From Thiemannella venezuelensis (GTDB lineage: Bacteria > Actinomycetota > Actinomycetes > Streptosporangiales > Streptosporangiaceae), in NCBI RefSeq assembly GCF_014203605.1, contig NZ_JACHJJ010000005.1, positions 186,001-250,000 of the forward strand: a stretch of DNA of 64,000 bases, in the 5' to 3' direction. The translations under genes and the position numbers were made by a program. Below, piece by piece: positions 25,151 through 33,274 of the stretch (position 1 is the first letter of the stretch; the number at the start of each line of letters is the position of its first letter). The notes beneath the pieces are model-generated. The model saw only the letters and a list, made by a program, of their open reading frames with translations. It ran no database searches and had not been told where the DNA came from.

Positions 25151-25193
25151 CCGCGAGGTGCAGACCGGACCCCTTCCGGTCTGCACCTCGCGG
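25151..25193. terminator. Strong 19-bp hairpin
   Basis: Bases 25151-25169 (beginning CCGCGAGGTGCAGACCGG) pair perfectly with 25175-25193 across a 5-base loop. There is no U-tract. It may terminate the upstream proline-rich gene or read-through from it; an RNA-level role is also possible. Confidence 0.5.
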
Positions 25194-25402
25194 GCGGGAG
25201 GCCCGTGGGCTCGGGACCCGCGGCCAGGGGGATGCAGCGGTCCCGCTCCGGCCCGTACGCAGGCTCTGAGGGCGTCGGCGGGGCGGTGTGACAGTGTCCG
25301 AGGCAGGGCTGTGACCTGTAGCGTAAAGGGTGCTTTGCTGTTACTTTTCCCCGGCTAGGATTTCTTCGATATGAGTCGCTCGGGGATTGCACGGAGGCAC
25401 CG

Positions 25403-26896
25403 GTGACGAGATCTCGCCGTAGGGCAGCAGCCTCGGCCGTGCTCGTGTCCCTGGGGCTGGCCGGAACGGTCACGTTCGCCGCCGCCTCGCTCACCGGCTC
25501 CCACCCGGCCGACGCGGCCACCCGGCTGGTCGCCGCCGACCCGTCGGAGATCCCCGGCTGCGACGTCGATCCCGCGGCCGAGTGCTCCGAGGAGCCCACA
25601 CCGATCGTCACGGTCACGATCACCCACAACCCGGGGGACCCCGAGCCCCGGCCCACGACCACCTCGACGGGCCAGGTGACGGTGACCGCCACGGTCACCG
25701 TCCCCCCGACGACGCCTCCCGCCACGACGCCTCCCGCGACGACCGCCCCGCCGGCCACGACGCCCCCGGTCCAGGTGCCGACCTCGGCACCCGTCGTCGA
25801 GCCGCCGCCGGTGACCCCCTCGACCACCGATCCCGAGGTGGTTTTCCCCAGCACCGAGCAGACGCCGACCGCCCTGCCGACCGCCTCGGCCGAGCCGACG
25901 GGCGGTGCGTCCGCGGAACCCGATCCCGCGACGGCGCCCTATGTGATCCGCAACGCGAACTCGGACTACAACACGACCGCCCTCAGCCGCCAGCTCGGCA
26001 TCCTGGCGCTGATCCTGGTCCTGCTCGTGGTGTTCGCCATTCTGATCTTCGAGGGCAGGCTGCGCCGCCTGGCGCACGCCGCCGCCGTCCGCCGGGCGGG
26101 ACCCCGTCCCGCCGACCCCTCGGGCTACCCCGCGGGGCCCGGGTTCACCTCCCCCGGATTCCCGCACGCGGCCTACCAGGGCGGTGCGGCGTACGCGCCG
26201 ATCATCAGCTTCGTCCCGATGCAGATGTACCCGCCGGTCTACCCGGAGGCCTACCCCACCGACCAGTACCCCCAGCCTGAGCCGTACCCCCAGCCCTACG
26301 ACCAGCCGACGGTCTACGCACCGCCTCCCACCGGTCCCTTCGACCGGCCGCCCTACCCCCCGGAGGGCACCGCGGCCTTCCACGGCGGGCACCCGGTGCC
26401 GTACGGCGGCCCGCAGGGGCACCCCGGCGACCTGCCCGGAGCTCCGCCTCCCCCTGCCTTCGGCGACTTCCCCGCCGATCCCTTCCCCCGGGACCCCGCG
26501 CTCCAGGGACCGCCTCCCCAGGGTCCCGCCGACCGCTTCCCGGAGGACCCGGGTCTCGCCCGGCCCGCGCCCGGCCCTGCCGTCTCGTCGCCGATGTTCC
26601 ACGACCAGCCGCCCTTCGGCCCTCGGGCCCAGAGCGGTCCCGCGCCTCAGGAGGGCGCTGCGCCGTTCGGCGGTCCCCCGCCGTTCGGTGGTCCCATGCC
26701 TCAGGACGGCCCTGCGCCGTTCGGCGGTCCCATGCCTCAGGACGGTCCCCCGCCGTTCGGCGGCCCGCCCCCCGCGGGACCGTCCACGAGCCTCACCGGT
26801 ACGGCGGTCTACCCGATCCCCGGCGAGGGCGCGATGCACCCGCAGGCGGACCCGCCGGGGAAGAAGCGCGGTCTCTTCCGCCGCAAGCAGGACTGA
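25403..26896 (+). CDS. Thr/Pro-rich extracellular, single-pass protein with long Pro/Gly/Tyr cytoplasmic tail
   Basis: A 497-residue protein without a recognised domain. A signal peptide (SAVLVSLGLAGTVTFAAAS) precedes a Thr/Pro/Val region (TVTATVTVPPTTPPATTPPA) that looks like a glycosylated wall stalk. A membrane helix follows near residues 197-216 (LGILALILVLLVVFAILIFE), then a 280-residue cytoplasmic tail of YP, PP and FGG motifs. The tail includes near-identical GPMPQDGPAPFGGPMPQDG units and ends KKRGLFRRKQD. GGAGG precedes the GTG. It shares its stalk-like design with the preceding proline-rich protein. Confidence 0.72.
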   Translation: MTRSRRRAAASAVLVSLGLAGTVTFAAASLTGSHPADAATRLVAADPSEIPGCDVDPAAECSEEPTPIVTVTITHNPGDPEPRPTTTSTGQVTVTATVTVPPTTPPATTPPATTAPPATTPPVQVPTSAPVVEPPPVTPSTTDPEVVFPSTEQTPTALPTASAEPTGGASAEPDPATAPYVIRNANSDYNTTALSRQLGILALILVLLVVFAILIFEGRLRRLAHAAAVRRAGPRPADPSGYPAGPGFTSPGFPHAAYQGGAAYAPIISFVPMQMYPPVYPEAYPTDQYPQPEPYPQPYDQPTVYAPPPTGPFDRPPYPPEGTAAFHGGHPVPYGGPQGHPGDLPGAPPPPAFGDFPADPFPRDPALQGPPPQGPADRFPEDPGLARPAPGPAVSSPMFHDQPPFGPRAQSGPAPQEGAAPFGGPPPFGGPMPQDGPAPFGGPMPQDGPPPFGGPPPAGPSTSLTGTAVYPIPGEGAMHPQADPPGKKRGLFRRKQD

Positions 26897-26971
26897 GTCC
26901 GCGGAGCGGCCCCGCGGCAGGCGGGGCGCCGGGCCGCGGAGCCGCCGCGGCATCCCTGCGAAGACGGGAAC

Positions 26972-26999
26972 GGCCGGCCGCACCCGAGTGCGACCGGCC
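26972..26999. terminator. Bidirectional terminator between a convergent gene and sdhB
   Basis: A 12-bp stem with one mismatch (GGCCGGCCGCAC at 26972-26983 against 26988-26999) and a 4-base loop, lying between convergent genes. Confidence 0.6.
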
Positions 27000-27053
27000 T
27001 CCTGGAAACCCCGCCGGGCCGCCGGAACGCAGTCCTGCGGCCCGGGGCGGCCG

Positions 27054-27821
27054 TCAGCCCTTCGACCCTGACCCGGAACGCTTGAAGATCTTGTTCCCCA
27101 GCCAGACCAGCGGGTCGTACCTGCGGTCGACGACGCGCTCCTTCATCGGGATCAGCGCGTTGTCGGTGATCTTGATGTGCTCCGGGCAGACCTCGGTGCA
27201 GCACTTGGTGATGTTGCAGTACCCGAGCCCGTGCTCCTCCTGCGCCGCGTCCTTGCGGTCGGCCACGTCGTAGGGGTGCATGTCCAGCTCGGCGATCCGC
27301 ATCAGGAAGCGCGGCCCGGCGAAGTTGGTCTTGTTCTCCTCGTGGTCGCGGATCACGTGGCAGACGTTGTTGCACATGAAGCACTCGATGCACTTGCGGA
27401 ACTCCTGGCTCCGCTCGACGTCGATCTGCTGCATGCGGTACTCGCCCGGCTTCACGCTCGCCGGAGGGGTGAAGGACGGGATCTCCCGTGCCTTCTGGTA
27501 GTTGAACGACACGTCCGTGACCAGGTCCTTGATCACCGGGAACGTCCGCATGGGCGTCACGGTGATCGTCTCGTCCTCCGTGAAGGTGGACATCCGGGTC
27601 ATGCAGCCCAGCCGCGGCTTGCCGTTGATCTCCATTGAGCACGACCCGCACTTGCCGGCCTTGCAGTTCCACCGTACGGCCAGGTCGGGAGCCTGGGTGG
27701 CCTGGAGCCTGTGGATGATGTCGAGGACGACCTCGCCCTCGTTCACCTCCACGGTGAAGTCCTCCAGCTTCCCCTCGCCGCCCTCGCCGCGCCACACGCG
27801 GAACTTCGCCTTGTACCCCAT
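27054..27821 (-). CDS. sdhB: Succinate dehydrogenase iron-sulfur subunit (Sdh1 type)
   Basis: A 255-residue SdhB carrying three Fe-S clusters. The 2Fe-2S ligands are in NCKAGKCGSCSMEINGKPRL, and the 4Fe-4S/3Fe-4S ligands are in CIECFMCNNVCHVI and CNITKCCTEVCPEHI. It passes electrons from the flavoprotein to the cytochrome b subunit in the membrane. It is the last gene of a minus-strand sdhC-sdhA-sdhB operon, four bases after sdhA. The sequence style, with KCCTEVCPEHIKITDNALIP, differs strongly from the second SdhB in this window and fits the mycobacterial Sdh1 type. Confidence 0.95.
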   Translation of the reverse strand: MGYKAKFRVWRGEGGEGKLEDFTVEVNEGEVVLDIIHRLQATQAPDLAVRWNCKAGKCGSCSMEINGKPRLGCMTRMSTFTEDETITVTPMRTFPVIKDLVTDVSFNYQKAREIPSFTPPASVKPGEYRMQQIDVERSQEFRKCIECFMCNNVCHVIRDHEENKTNFAGPRFLMRIAELDMHPYDVADRKDAAQEEHGLGYCNITKCCTEVCPEHIKITDNALIPMKERVVDRRYDPLVWLGNKIFKRSGSGSKG

Positions 27822-27825
27822 GGCT

Positions 27826-29718
27826 CTACTCCCTCACCAGCGCGTCGAAGTCGGCCAGCTCTTCCTCGGTGATGTACTTCTTCAGCTCGGCCCGGTCGAA
27901 CAGCGTGATCAGGTCGTCGCGCATGGCGGGCTGGGCCTTCTCCTCGACGGTGACCGCGGACCCGTCGGGGGAGGCGCCGCAGACCAGCAGCCTGCGCCGC
28001 CACTCGGCCGACATCCCGGGGAAGTCGTCGCGGGTGTGGCCGCCGCGGCTCTCCTCGCGCAGCAGCGCCGCGCGGGCCACGCACTCGGAGACCAGCAGCA
28101 TGTTGCGCAGGTCGAGGGCGAGGTGCCAGCCGGGGTTGTAGATCCGGCCGCCCGCCGCGCCGGCGCCCTTGGCCCGCTCCTTGAGCTTCTCCACGGCCTC
28201 CAGAGCCTGGGTGACCTCGCCGGCGTTGCGGATGATACCGACCAGCTCGTTCATCGTGCGCTGCAGCTCGTGGTGGACCTCGTACGGGTTCTCGCCGTCG
28301 CGCTCCAGCGGTGCCAGCGCCTCGGCCTTCGCCGCGGCCACCGACTCCTCCGAGACCGCGGGCCGGGCCTTCAGCCCGTCCACGTACGCAGAGGCCCCGG
28401 CGCCCGCCCGGCGGCCGAAGACCAGCAGGTCGGACAGGGAGTTGCCGCCGAGCCGGTTGGAGCCGTGCATGCCGCCGGAGACCTCGCCCGCCGCGAACAG
28501 GCCGGGTACGGCCGCCGCCCCGGTGTCGGCGTCGACTTCGACGCCGCCCATGATGTAGTGGCAGGTCGGGCCGACCTGCATCGGCTCCTTGGTGATGTCG
28601 ACGTCCGCCAGCTCCTTGAACTGGTGGTGCATCGAGGGCAGCCGCCGGATGATCTCGGCGGCCGGGAGCCGGGTGGAGACGTCGAGGTAGACGCCGCCCT
28701 GGGGCGAGCCGCGCCCGGCCTTGACCTCGGCGTTGATGGCGCGGGCCACCTCGTCGCGGGGGAGCAGCTCCGGAGGGCGGCGGTTGTTGGCCTGGTCGGT
28801 GTACCAGCGGTCGCCCTCCTCCTCGGTCGTGGCGTACTTGTCCTTGAACACGTCCGGGATGTAGTCGAACATGAAGCGCCTGCCCTCGGAGTTGCGCAGC
28901 ACGCCGCCGTCACCGCGGACCGACTCGGTGACGAGGATGCCGCGGACCGACGGCGGCCAGACCATCCCGGTCGGGTGGAACTGGATGAACTCCATGTTGA
29001 TCAGCTTCGCCCCGGCCAGCAGCGCCAGCGCGTGGCCGTCCCCGGTGTACTCCCAGGAGTTGGAGGTGACCACGTAGGACTTGCCGATCCCGCCGGTGGC
29101 CAGCACGATCGCGGGGGCGTCGAACAGGATGAGCCTGCCGTTCTCCCGCCAGTAGCCGAAGGCGCCGGAGATCGCGTCGCCGCTCTTGAGCAGGCGGGTG
29201 ACCGTGCACTCCTGGAAGACCTTGATGTAGGCCTCGGCGTCGCCGTGCAGCTTCTCGTCCTCCTGCTGGAGCGCGACCACGCGCTGCTGCAGGGTGCGGA
29301 TCAGCTCCAGGCCGGTGCGGTCTCCGACGTGGGCCAGCCGGGGGTACTCGTGCCCGCCGAAGTTGCGCTGGCTGATCTTGCCGTCCTTGGTGCGGTCGAA
29401 CAGCGCGCCCCACGCCTCCAGCTCCCAGACCCGGTCCGGGGCCTCCTTGGCGTGCAGCTCGGCCATCCGCCAGTTGTTGAGGAACTTGCCGCCGCGCATG
29501 GTGTCGCGGAAGTGCACCATCCAGTTGTCGTCGCTGTTGACGTTGCCCATGGCCGCGGCCGCGCCGCCCTCGGCCATGACGGTGTGCGCCTTGCCGAACA
29601 GCGACTTGCAGACGATCGCGGTGCGCTTGCCCTGCTGCCGGGCCTCGATGGCCGCCCGCAGTCCTGCCCCGCCGGCGCCGATGACGACGACGTCGTATTC
29701 GTGACGCTCGATTTCCAT
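27826..29718 (-). CDS. sdhA: Succinate dehydrogenase flavoprotein subunit (Sdh1 type)
   Basis: A 630-residue FAD-containing subunit oxidising succinate to fumarate. It has the N-terminal dinucleotide-binding motif VVIGAGGAGLRAAIEARQQG, then KAHTVMAEGGAAAAMGN around the flavin-linked His. Further landmarks are FIQFHPTGMVWPPSVRGILV, CHYIMGGVEVDADTGAA and GLFAAGEVSGGMHGSNRLGG. It sits 16 bases after sdhC and four before sdhB. The HTVMAEGG form, in place of SHTVAAQGG, separates it from classical SdhA. Confidence 0.96.
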   Translation of the reverse strand: MEIERHEYDVVVIGAGGAGLRAAIEARQQGKRTAIVCKSLFGKAHTVMAEGGAAAAMGNVNSDDNWMVHFRDTMRGGKFLNNWRMAELHAKEAPDRVWELEAWGALFDRTKDGKISQRNFGGHEYPRLAHVGDRTGLELIRTLQQRVVALQQEDEKLHGDAEAYIKVFQECTVTRLLKSGDAISGAFGYWRENGRLILFDAPAIVLATGGIGKSYVVTSNSWEYTGDGHALALLAGAKLINMEFIQFHPTGMVWPPSVRGILVTESVRGDGGVLRNSEGRRFMFDYIPDVFKDKYATTEEEGDRWYTDQANNRRPPELLPRDEVARAINAEVKAGRGSPQGGVYLDVSTRLPAAEIIRRLPSMHHQFKELADVDITKEPMQVGPTCHYIMGGVEVDADTGAAAVPGLFAAGEVSGGMHGSNRLGGNSLSDLLVFGRRAGAGASAYVDGLKARPAVSEESVAAAKAEALAPLERDGENPYEVHHELQRTMNELVGIIRNAGEVTQALEAVEKLKERAKGAGAAGGRIYNPGWHLALDLRNMLLVSECVARAALLREESRGGHTRDDFPGMSAEWRRRLLVCGASPDGSAVTVEEKAQPAMRDDLITLFDRAELKKYITEEELADFDALVRE

Positions 29719-29734
29719 GTGAAGTTCAGATCCC

Positions 29735-30529
29735 TTAAGCGAACGCGAAGGTGAGGACGCCCTTGGCGACCAGCCGGACGTACAGGTCGGCGCCCATGAC
29801 CGAGAACATCGAGACCAGCGCCAGCTCCTGGTGCTTGGCGTTGAGCTTGGAGACGAAGCCCCACGCGCGGTACCGGACCGGGTGCTTGGAGAAGTGGTTC
29901 AGCCGCCCGGCGGTGATGTGCCGGCAGGAGTGGCACGAGAGCGTGTACAGGTTGATCAGGATCGCGTTGCCGATCAGGACCCAGGTGCCGACGCCGCCCG
30001 GCTTCTCGATGAGCGCCTTCACCGCGTCGTAGGCGAGGATCAGGCCGACCACGATCGCCGCGTAGAAGAAGTAGCGGTGGACGTTCTGCAGGATCAGCGG
30101 GAAGCGGGACTCGCCGGTGTACTTGGTGTGCGGCTCGTTGACCGCGCAGGCCGGGGGCGAGAGCCAGAAACCCCGGTAGTAGGCCTTGCGGTAGTAGTAG
30201 CAGGTGAAGCGGAAGCCCGCGGGCAGGCCCAGGATGAGCAGGCCGGGCGGCCAGGTGTACCAGTCGCCGAGCGGCGCCCAGCCGAACAGCCGCGCGTCCT
30301 CGGGGCAGACCGCCTCCGCCAGGCACGGCGAGGCGAACGGCGCGTGGTACGGCGCGACGAAGAAATCCGTATCGAAGATCGCCCACGTCGCGTAGACGAG
30401 GAACGCCGTGAAGATGATGAAAGTGACCAGCGGGTAGCGCCACCACTGGTCGGTTCGCAGGGTGCGCTCCCGGATCTGAGCGCGCTGCCTTCTCGCCGGG
30501 GCCGGGCTGTCGGCCGCTGTCTGGGTCAT
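29735..30529 (-). CDS. sdhC: Succinate dehydrogenase membrane (cytochrome b-like) subunit, Sdh1 type
   Basis: A 264-residue polytopic protein anchoring the Sdh1 complex. Five hydrophobic segments are visible, beginning PLVTFIIFTAFLVYATWAIF and including FYAAIVVGLILAYDA and TWVLIGNAILINLYTLSC. Possible haem or quinone-site histidines lie in QNVHRYFFYA, CHSCRHITAG and LNHFSKHP. No separate SdhD is present, as usual for this type. The ATG at 30529 has GAGGT upstream. The promoter region carries a CRP-like site 144 bases before the start codon. Confidence 0.88.
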   Translation of the reverse strand: MTQTAADSPAPARRQRAQIRERTLRTDQWWRYPLVTFIIFTAFLVYATWAIFDTDFFVAPYHAPFASPCLAEAVCPEDARLFGWAPLGDWYTWPPGLLILGLPAGFRFTCYYYRKAYYRGFWLSPPACAVNEPHTKYTGESRFPLILQNVHRYFFYAAIVVGLILAYDAVKALIEKPGGVGTWVLIGNAILINLYTLSCHSCRHITAGRLNHFSKHPVRYRAWGFVSKLNAKHQELALVSMFSVMGADLYVRLVAKGVLTFAFA

Positions 30530-30672
30530 CGGTGACCTCTCCACCTCCCGCGGACCCTGTTCGCCGAAGGGTCCGGGTCGCTTCAGTCGTGCCGCGCGCC
30601 GGGCGAGACCGGGCCGGCTCACATGCGCGCGCCTATTGGTGGGGGATACGTTACGACGCTGCCCAGCGGTTA

Positions 30673-30688
30673 TGTGAGAAGCATCACT
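30673..30688. promoter_or_regulatory. CRP/GlxR-type site upstream of the sdh1 operon
   Basis: TGTGA-N6-TCACT matches the CRP-family consensus at nine of ten positions. It is in the intergenic region that must hold the sdhC promoter. In corynebacteria the CRP homologue GlxR is known to control the sdh operon, so a similar link is plausible here. Confidence 0.6.
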
Positions 30689-30749
30689 CACATTTTCGTC
30701 GGCCCGGTGTGATTCCCGTCACGTCGGGAACGGAGAGATGCCGGAACGG

Positions 30750-31190
30750 TCAGGCGGAGTTGGGCAGTTTGACCACCGTCACGAAGAAGTCGTCGATCCG
30801 CCGGACGATGCTGATGAACTGGTCGAAGTCCACGGGCTTGGAGACATAGGCGTTGGCGTGCAGGTCGTAGCTGCGCAGGATGTCCTCCTCGGCCTCGGAG
30901 GTGGTCAGCACGACCACGGGGATCCGGCGCAGGCTCCCGTCGGCCTTTATGTCCTGGAGCACCTCGCGGCCGTCCTTGCGGGGCAGGTTGAGGTCGAGCA
31001 GGATCAGGTCGGGCGTGGGCGCGTCGGCGTACTCGCCCTCCTTGCGGAGGAAGGCCATGGCCTGCTCGCCGTCGTTGACGACGTGCAGCTTGTTCCTGAG
31101 CTTGTTGAGCTCGAAGGCCTCGCGGGTCAGCAGGATGTCTCCCGGGTCGTCCTCGACGAGGAGCACGTCGATCCAGCGGAGCTCGTTCAT
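30750..31190 (-). CDS. Single-domain response regulator, Rcp1-like
   Basis: A 146-residue receiver domain with no output domain. The acidic pocket is [10 protein letters not shown], the phosphoacceptor is D66 in [13 protein letters not shown], the switch Thr lies in [13 protein letters not shown], and the conserved Lys in [11 protein letters not shown]. The D-P-G-D-I spacing and the long alpha-1 insert ([20 protein letters not shown]) are typical of Rcp1-type regulators paired with phytochrome-like or PAS kinases. No kinase is in the window. GGAGG precedes the ATG. It lies downstream of, and on the same strand as, the receiver-phosphatase gene, 73 bases away. Confidence 0.92.
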   Translation of the reverse strand: MNELRWIDVLLVEDDPGDILLTREAFELNKLRNKLHVVNDGEQAMAFLRKEGEYADAPTPDLILLDLNLPRKDGREVLQDIKADGSLRRIPVVVLTTSEAEEDILRSYDLHANAYVSKPVDFDQFISIVRRIDDFFVTVVKLPNSA

Positions 31191-31263
31191 TCGCGCCTCC
31201 CAGCGGAACGCCGTCCCGCGGTTCGATGGTTGGTCGTTCATCCTCCCGTACTTTCCGGGAAGC

Positions 31264-32418
31264 TCACCTGGCGCCGCCCCGGGAGAGGTGCACGGCCGCC
31301 AGGTCGTCGTTGAGCGGGTCCTCGTTCAGCTCGACGACCCGCTCGATGAGCCGGTCGAGATGGATCCCGCCCTGCTCGCCGACGAGCCGCTGCAGGCCCT
31401 CGGTGCCCAGCAGGTCGGGTCCGCCGCCCACGGTGGCCTCGATCAGGCCGTCGGTGTAGAGCAGCACGGACCACTCCTCGCCGAGCGGCACGTCGATGGG
31501 GGTCCATTCCACGTCCTGGAAGATGCCCAGCGGAGGACCGGACGGGGTGCCCGGCACGACCTCGATCGTGCCGCCGCGGATCAGCAGCGGCGGCGGGTGG
31601 CCGACCACGTGCATCCGGGCGCGGTGCAACCCCGGGTCCACCGCCATCGTGCAGAGCGTGGTGAAGATCTCGGTGGACTTGCGTTCGAGGCGGAGCACCG
31701 AGTCGAGGGTCTGCAGGATCTCGTTGCCGGTGTGCCCGGCCAGCACCAGGGTCCGCCAGGCGATCCGCAGCGCCACGCCCAGCGCGGCCTCGTCGGGACC
31801 GTGCCCGCAGACGTCGCCGACCACCACGTGCACGGAGCCGTCGGGGCTCTGCACCGTGTCCCAGAAGTCCCCGGCGAGCAGCGCGCGCCGGCGGCCGGGC
31901 AGGTATCGGGCCTCGTGGTGCAGGAGCCCCGGATCCAGCAGGGGCACCGGGAGCAGGCCGTGCTCCAGGCGGGCGTTCTCCTTGGCCGTCAGCTCGGCCT
32001 CGACCAGCCGGAGGTGGGTCAGGTCGGCGCGCTTGCGCTCGATCGCGTAGCGGACCGCCCGCACCAGGAGCCGCGCGTCGATGTCCTGCTTGATCAGGAA
32101 GTCCTGCGCCCCCGCCGCGACGGCCTTCACGCCCACGTGCGAGTCGTTGAGCCCGGTCAGCACGAGCACGGCCGCGTGCGGCGCCATCTCCAGCACCTGC
32201 TGGAGAGCGATCAGCCCGTCCGCGTCGGGAAGGGAGAGGTCCACCAGGACGCACCTGACCTCGTCGGTCAACCGGACCCGGCTCTCCGCCAGGCTGCGCA
32301 CCCAAATGATCTTCGGTGGGTTCTCCGCCTGGCCGAGCAACTCCTCCACGAGGAAGGCATCGCCCGCGTCGTCCTCGATGAGGAGGAGCGTGAGCGTTTC
32401 GTTGGGAGGGGCGGTCAC
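31264..32418 (-). CDS. Receiver domain fused to SpoIIE/RsbU-type PP2C phosphatase
   Basis: A 384-residue two-domain protein. Residues 8-125 form a receiver ([12 protein letters not shown], phosphoacceptor D60 in [24 protein letters not shown], and FLIKQD at the Lys position). Residues 150-384 form a PPM phosphatase of the SpoIIE class, with metal ligands in [10 protein letters not shown] and [14 protein letters not shown], then [11 protein letters not shown] and [10 protein letters not shown]. Such proteins dephosphorylate anti-anti-sigma factors in response to a kinase. The GTG at 32418 has GAGG upstream. It forms a two-gene signalling unit with the Rcp1-like regulator. Confidence 0.92.
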   Translation of the reverse strand: MTAPPNETLTLLLIEDDAGDAFLVEELLGQAENPPKIIWVRSLAESRVRLTDEVRCVLVDLSLPDADGLIALQQVLEMAPHAAVLVLTGLNDSHVGVKAVAAGAQDFLIKQDIDARLLVRAVRYAIERKRADLTHLRLVEAELTAKENARLEHGLLPVPLLDPGLLHHEARYLPGRRRALLAGDFWDTVQSPDGSVHVVVGDVCGHGPDEAALGVALRIAWRTLVLAGHTGNEILQTLDSVLRLERKSTEIFTTLCTMAVDPGLHRARMHVVGHPPPLLIRGGTIEVVPGTPSGPPLGIFQDVEWTPIDVPLGEEWSVLLYTDGLIEATVGGGPDLLGTEGLQRLVGEQGGIHLDRLIERVVELNEDPLNDDLAAVHLSRGGAR

Positions 32419-32542
32419 TGCGCCTCTTCTTCTCGATCTAAGGGGACAGGTGTTCGACCCTATGAACAATAGTGGGCCGGAACCCGCCGCGGAGGGGAGT
32501 GCACCGGGCACCGGTCACCCGCGGGGGGCCTCCCGCACCGGT

Positions 32543-33274
32543 TCACGCCCTCCACCGGGAGGGGACGGTGAAGCGCGTACGGAGGATCCCGGCGATGTCG
32601 TCATCGAGGACCAGGGCCGCTCCCGGTGCGTCCAGCGTCCGTACCATCGCGTACAGCACATCGGCATGCGGCTGCCGGAGTAGGGCTTCTGCCCGGATCT
32701 GGGCGCGCTGATGTTCCCCACTGGAGAGCAGCCGCGCGTATCCGCGCAGCATGTCCTCGCAGCGGTCGAACGCATCCCTGCGGGCCCGCTCCAACTGCCA
32801 GCGGTCCAGCCGGAAGGTCGCAATGGTCGCCTCGCCCTTCCGGGTCTTGGCTCGATAGCGCCCGGTGTTCAGGACGAGCTGAAGATGGTCGTAAGGGTCT
32901 TCCGCGGACGGATCGACGAGCAGGCAGGCACCAGTGAGAGGGTCGCACGGGTACTCAGCTCGTTTGGCGTTGCTGTTGCAGTATTCGCAGGCCAGGAAAT
33001 GGTTGAGCCAGTCGAACGCCCGTAGCGGAGCCAGCTTGATCGGCTCGAAGTGGTCGATCGCGGTGCCGAGACTGTCTCCGCAGTACATGCAGCGCTCTAT
33101 CCCAGGTGCCATGGGCTGAAGTGCTTCACGCAGCGCTGTGCGGTCCGCGGCCGCGTTCTTCCAGCGAGAGCGGGCTGCGACTCCACCGGCCGAGCAGGTG
33201 CGAAGATGCTCGGTGTGCGCGCTGAGCCGGTCGGCCAGCTCCGCAGGGAGAGCCGGGCGGGCCAGCGGGATCAC
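32543..33274 (-). CDS. HNH endonuclease, PtuB-like (Septu-type defence)
   Basis: A 243-residue nuclease. The HNH core is complete: a zinc-knuckle pair CMYCGDS, the catalytic IDHFEPIK, then LNHFLACEYCNSNAKRA with the second Cys pair and Asn. A helical C-terminus with many Arg follows (RLDRWQLERARRDAFDRCED). Its GTG start overlaps the stop of the AAA ATPase gene as GTGA, so the two are translationally coupled. An ATPase plus HNH nuclease in this order is the composition of Septu (PtuA-PtuB), known from phage-defence work. The assignment is by architecture. Confidence 0.8.
   Translation of the reverse strand: MIPLARPALPAELADRLSAHTEHLRTCSAGGVAARSRWKNAAADRTALREALQPMAPGIERCMYCGDSLGTAIDHFEPIKLAPLRAFDWLNHFLACEYCNSNAKRAEYPCDPLTGACLLVDPSAEDPYDHLQLVLNTGRYRAKTRKGEATIATFRLDRWQLERARRDAFDRCEDMLRGYARLLSSGEHQRAQIRAEALLRQPHADVLYAMVRTLDAPGAALVLDDDIAGILRTRFTVPSRWRA

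Larger units (their letters stand above)
24919..25402. other. 484-base intergenic region rich in palindromes
   Basis: No gene is supported here. It contains a CRP-like inverted repeat (24953-24974), a weaker second site TGTGA-N6-TCAAC from 25002, the palindrome ATATCCGGATAT near 25044, a 19-bp hairpin (25151-25193), and probable promoter elements of the following gene (TAGGAT at 25356-25361 with TTGCTG 15 bases upstream). The first third is markedly AT-richer than the surrounding genes. Confidence 0.6.
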
